DNA of 64,000 nucleotides from Ophthalmolycus amberensis. Lineage: Eukaryota; Chordata; Actinopteri; Perciformes; Zoarcidae. The notes beneath the pieces are model-generated. The model was given only the letters and a program-made list of their open reading frames with translations. It ran no database searches and had not been told where the DNA came from. This document shows, in pieces, positions 59,831 through 64,000 of the stretch (positions within the stretch are counted from its first letter, which is position 1; each line of letters starts with the position of its first letter). The position numbers were made by a program, and so were the translations under genes. Where the stretch lies: positions 62,001 through 126,000 of the forward strand of contig JAFEUB010000786.1 in assembly GCA_024529925.1 (NCBI GenBank). Direction: 5' to 3'.

Positions 59831-62800
59831 ACAGTTTCCCATTTCTTTACACAGTCCTTTGCATTTTTATTGAACACTGCAAGGTCTTTTGAGTTGCAAG
59901 GGTTGGGTAGTAGAGGGCAGACAAGGCAATGCTCCATAGTATGGTCTCATTCTCCACATTCACATGTGGTTGGGCCAGCCTTGTAGCCCCATCTGACCAG
60001 AGCAGCTTTTAATCGTCCCGTTCTTGTTCTGAGGCGGATTAGTGTTTTCCATTGAGCCCATGGTGCTTCTGGGCCAGGGGGAAGGTTTTCAGTGGGGGGT
60101 ATTCCCATGACAGTTGGAGGAGGGTCATTCTCAAGCTTTTCCCTCCAGAGTTAGAGTCTGGTTTCTTCCCGAGACTTTATTAGGGGCTGGACATGGCTGA
60201 GAAAGCTTCTTCTTGATTTTAGCCGTTGGGCCGGAGGGTGACATCCATGGAGGAGATGGTGTTCATCACTAGTAGATTTTGTTTTCTCGACTCGGCTGGC
60301 AACTTCGCGTCTAATATCAGCAGGAGCAATGCCAGCGAGGAGGTGAAGGTTGCTTGTGTTGGTGGGTTTCAAGCAACCCGTGATCAGGCGGCAGGTGTTG
60401 TTCAGTGCTGGGTCAAGTTTCTTGGCATGGGTTGACCTCTCCCAAACTGGACATGCATATTCTGCAGAGGAATAGCACAGGGCCAGAGCAGTAGATCTTA
60501 ATGTGTGTGCTGTGGCTCCCCATTTGGAGTTGGTCAGTTTCCGTAGGATATTGTTTCGGGAACCGACTTTGGATTTTGTGTTGTTGAAGTGCTCCTTAAA
60601 GGAGAGAGTACGATCCAGGGTTACTCCAAGGTAGACAGGGTGGGTACAGTGCTCAAGTGGTGTTCCAGACCATTTGATGTTGAGTGGTCGGTTGGCTTCA
60701 CGGTTCCTGAGATGGAAGGAGCAGACTTGGGTCTTTGCAGGGTTGGCATGTAGGTGGCTGCGCTCGTAATAGAGGACTAGCTCCTCTAGAGCTGTGGTGA
60801 GGTTTAATTCTACTGCTTCGAACGAGTTCTCTTGGGATGATACACAGAGATCGTCTGCATAGATGAAACGCTCAGTGTTCTGGTCTATTGACTGGTCGTT
60901 GGTGTAGATGTTATACAGTAGTGGGGCCAGCACACCACCTTGAGGTAGGCCATTCCGTTGTTGTCGCCAGTGACTCTGATTGTTATACAGGACAACAAAG
61001 AAGCGCCTGTCTTTCAGAAGGGCTCCAATGAGGTCTGTGAGTGCCAGGTATTTTGTCAACTCCAAGATCTTTTTTAGGAGGAGGCAGTGGTTCACAGTGT
61101 GGTATGCGGCAGACAAATCGACAAAGACGGCTCCTGTTACCAGTCCTTTCTGGAATCCGTCCTCGATGTGTTGAGTGAGGTTCAGAAGTTGGCTTGTTGT
61201 AGATTTGCCAGGTCGGAATCCGGCTTGTTGAGGTATGATGGCTGGTTCAGCAACAGGGGCAAGCCTGTTGAGGATCAAGCGCTCAAACAGCTTGTAGAGG
61301 TGGCATAGCAGAGAGTTTGGGCAGAAGCTCTTTGCATGCGTTGGGTCTTTGCCTGGTTTGAGAAGGGCAATAATCCTGGTTTTCCTCCAGATTTTTGGGA
61401 TGTTTTTTGTCAGCATGCACTTATTCATCATCTTGAGGATCCATTTCCTCATCAGAGGTCCAAAATGCTTGATCTCTTCAGTGAAAATGTTATCCAGTCC
61501 GATGGCTTTGCCGGTTTTAAGGGTGTTGATCAGTGGCGGCTGGTGGAAAATGTTCTAGGTAGGGCCATCCTATCAATTTCAGCAAACATCCCAGTATGAT
61601 TTAATGCAAAAAAAATGTAAGTATCAAACACGCATTATTACTTGGCAGTTAAATATTTAACATGTATTCCAACACGAAAAAAATCAGTAATTAACACTTA
61701 TATAAAATAATATAACATGTTCATTTATTGAGATGCCCCTATGGACCTTGTTATAGGAGGTAAAGATCAGGAGAAGTAAACATGAAGTGTAATTATGAAT
61801 ACTGATGTTAAATTAAGCTATGATGAGTTTTCACTGTTAATTTAACATCTCTATTACATGTTGATGCCTCCATGACCAAGTTAAGCAGATGAGACTGAGG
61901 ACAGCTATGTAGAAGAAAAGATGTTCACTTTGTCTAATATGTAGCTTGACAGAGTTCTCCATGTGTGTCCTGGTGTTCTCATGTTTCCTTACCTCCTCAT
62001 CCCTCACTCCCGTAACTGTCCATGCTGGATCCGTCCCCGTTGTTTTAAAAAGCTAAATAAATGATTAGCATGACGTCATCCAGCTAGCCAAACCTGTCTG
62101 GTGTTCAGCTAGTACAGAAGCTTCGCATGTACTGCTTCCCTTTCCCGCGAGTCTGCTGTCTGATTGTGAGGTCAGGCTGATCTGATATCAGCTCTTTGGC
62201 TGCAGAATCTCCGCCAAAGTTCTCCTCTCAAACGGGTCTTGGAGGAGGAGTGCTCGCGCTGGCGCTCGCGCGTAGAGACTTCTCCTGACGAGAACGCGCA
62301 GCTATGGGCCAGATCGTTCTGGCCCCACGCTGAATCTATTTGAGGGCGCTGATTGGCTAAATTGTATGTCACTCATTTATATCTTGAATCAGCAATTGGC
62401 TAAACTGCTTCATAGACCAGTCTCTTTTGGGCCAAAACGATCAGGCCCCCCAAGCTGCGCGTTCTCAGACGTGTGGTGCACACAGACAGAGAGCACAAGC
62501 AGACGAGCACACAGGCAGAGAGGACGAGCAGGAAAAGCATATATTTTGCGCAGATATCATATTTTACACACATTACTGGGTACATTCCACAGTTCAAAAA
62601 CACAAATATTGACAATTTGTATAATTTATGATTATAATTTTTTTTTTTTTCCTTTTTTGTGTGGCTCATGGTGGGGCCATGCCCCATGGCCCTCTTTGAC
62701 CAGCCGCCACTGGTGTTGATGCTGATATTGAGCTCTTCAGGGGAGAACGGCTTGGTCAGTCCCATGGTTTGGGAGTGCTTTACTCTATCTATCTTTGGTC

Positions 62801-63190
62801 TTGGCTGTTTAGTGGTGGGTTTTCCATTGAGCAGCAGCTGGTGCGCAACTTGGTTGGCAGTGGTCATATACTGTTGCGGAACTGCGGTTGATGGATCGTT
62901 GCTGATTTTTCGGATGAGGCTTCATGCCCTTTTGCTATTCTTTGCCATATCAGTTGTCTCCAGCAGGTTTTTCCACTTCAGCTGGTGGCATTCTGAAATG
63001 GAGGTCATGAGTCTCTCACCTACTTCGGTGGTAGTTTCAGCAAAGGGGTCAGATTCATAGAGCTGTTGGTATCGCTCGTACAGTTCGGTACGTGTAGCGT
63101 CAAGGCCCGGGATGTATTGAGTGAGGCATCCTCTTGGGATGTTCTTGCGGGCTGCTTCATGCACAAGCTTAGTGAGTTTGTCATAATAGA
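59830..63190 (-). mobile_element. Degraded non-LTR retrotransposon (Jockey-like), interrupted by a hAT element
   Basis: Read on the - strand, a reverse transcriptase frame (about 61500 to 60151) shows KPGKDP, QAGFRPGKST, VDLSAAY, NGLPQGGVLAPLLYN and the intact catalytic box FIYADDL, then YLGVTLDR. Beyond its stop, further coding sequence (60150-59830) with a Cys/His-rich end is still recognisable but carries stops. The upstream part of the same protein is at 63190-62713. The two halves are separated by the hAT at 61531-62712, and the frame resumes at the target site. The element is 5' truncated and dead. The clade is a best guess from the motif pattern. Confidence 0.8.
61531..62712 (+). mobile_element. 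Non-autonomous hAT element, family hAT-X copy 2, inside a LINE
   Basis: Perfect ends CAGTGGCGGCTGGT and ACCAGCCGCCACTG and a perfect 8-bp target duplication GTGTTGAT (61523-61530, 62713-62720). At 1182 bp it is nearly identical to 13933-15091, with short indels (for example a longer insert near 62485-62520 and loss of ATAAT repeats near 61700). It lacks a transposase, so it must have moved with enzyme from elsewhere. Confidence 0.92.
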
Positions 63191-63874
63191 TCAGAACATT
63201 AGATCTACTAAATCCAAAAGTTCTTTCTGAATTCTCATAACTAATATATAAAGCATTAAAGTGTTTATTAATAAAATCATTAATAAACTCATTTGTAAAA
63301 TCATTGATTGCAGTTTATAAACCCTTTTGGCAAGGATGCCTTACTAGAAAGTGGTAACATAATCTCCTTCAAGAATAACAATGTGACTAATTTTCACTTT
63401 TCATCCTGTGATTTTCACATCGAGGCTTTTTACCAGAAATAACTGTGTGATGCATAACATTCTTCATGCAGAGAAATCACTAAATAGGATAATCTCTCCT
63501 CTACAGTGTAGACATCTGTAAATCAGGGAAAAAAGACAGAGATCGTAGTACTGGCACAGCATTGTTTTTCATTTAATATTCCTTTTCCAGAGAATCTGGA
63601 ATGTTCAACAATGAACCAAAACAACTTCAGTAGAAAAAATATGAATCTAAATTCTTAAAAAGTGAACTCTGAAATAAAATAAATAAATAATAACATTCAA
63701 AGTATAAACAAAGTATATATCAAGTAAGTTTCCCAGCAGGTATGAAGTTTTGAGCTCGTGAATTTTGAAATGAAAGTATGTTTGCTAAAATGTGTGTAAA
63801 ACTAAATGAACTGATATAAGTATGTGTGTACGTATGCATACACTGTTTGTACTCAGCATCAGTCGATAAAAGGA

Positions 63875-63913
<39 letters not shown>

Positions 63914-63916
63914 CGT
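63190..63916. other. 3' flank of mthfd2l
   Basis: AT-rich; it includes the mthfd2l 3' UTR. A possible ATTAAA signal on the - strand lies at 63572-63577. A (GT)n tract at 63879-63911 sits within the 3' UTR a few bases after the stop codon. Confidence 0.4.
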
Positions 63917-64000
63917 TTAATGCATCAGTGCATTTCTGGCCGCGGTCACAGTGTTCTTCATCAGCATGGCGACGGTCATCGGACCCACGCCTCCGGGAAC
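63917..64000 (-). CDS. mthfd2l: Mitochondrial methylenetetrahydrofolate dehydrogenase 2-like, last exon (partial)
   Basis: On the - strand the window edge enters VPGGVGPMTVAMLMKNTV, the hallmark C-terminal motif of the bifunctional methylenetetrahydrofolate dehydrogenase/cyclohydrolase family, and ends 27 codons in at TAA (63917-63919). The short tail after the motif fits MTHFD2L better than MTHFD2, which is longer there. In mammals MTHFD2L lies next to EPGN on the same strand, as here. The enzyme works in mitochondrial one-carbon metabolism. Only the last part of the gene is visible, so the rest and the paralogue choice rest on synteny. Confidence 0.85.
   Translation of the reverse strand, partial: VPGGVGPMTVAMLMKNTVTAARNALMH

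Noticed and set aside
1..64000. CRISPR arrays, bacterial operons, tRNA or rRNA genes
   Set aside because: The DNA is vertebrate nuclear sequence; tandem repeats lack spacer structure and no tRNA cloverleaf or rRNA segment was recognised by eye.

Overview
The window is nuclear DNA of a ray-finned fish, most likely a percomorph-type teleost. The genes are split by short, canonical GT-AG introns, and the encoded proteins are vertebrate. The spaces between genes are filled with fish-style repeats: hAT elements with 8-bp target duplications, an L2/Rex-like LINE, CA/GT microsatellites and short TTAA-flanked inverted-repeat elements. The species cannot be named from sequence alone. Seven protein genes and three microRNA hairpins are supported.

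Left block (1-22 kb): cdc20b lies on the + strand in 11 coding exons (340-12840). Its first exon is tiny (11 codons). The 6.66-kb first intron holds three hairpins with the miR-34/449 seed (about 800-1586) and, on the opposite strand, the complete three-exon gpx8 gene (2670-4526). This is the arrangement known in mammals, where the MIR449 cluster and GPX8 sit inside CDC20B. Downstream on the + strand is a granzyme A-type serine protease gene (19586-21505) with a TATA box. In man GZMA/GZMK, CDC20B and GPX8 are also neighbours.

Middle (22-30 kb): no host gene was found. It contains a 5'-truncated L2/Rex-like LINE (about 23165-25350), a 730-bp hAT element and scattered repeats.

Right block (30-64 kb): three EGF-family ligand precursors lie on the - strand, areg (coding 32786-37145, with a separate 3'-UTR exon near 30.1-30.35 kb), ereg (43498-54537) and epgn (56979-58373). 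The last exon of mthfd2l follows at the window edge (63917 onward). The order mthfd2l-epgn-ereg-areg on one strand matches the mammalian EGF-ligand cluster. Each ligand has a signal peptide, a prodomain, one six-cysteine EGF module, a transmembrane segment and a short tail. In all three an intron splits the EGF module at the same place and phase.

The left block corresponds to a human chromosome 5 neighbourhood and the right block to a chromosome 4 neighbourhood, so the window spans a junction between two otherwise separate conserved blocks. Transposons are dense in the right half, including a hAT element nested in a LINE, a second copy of the same hAT nested in another repeat, a minisatellite in the long first intron of ereg, and a local duplication at 39.0-39.7 / 41.4-42.0 kb.
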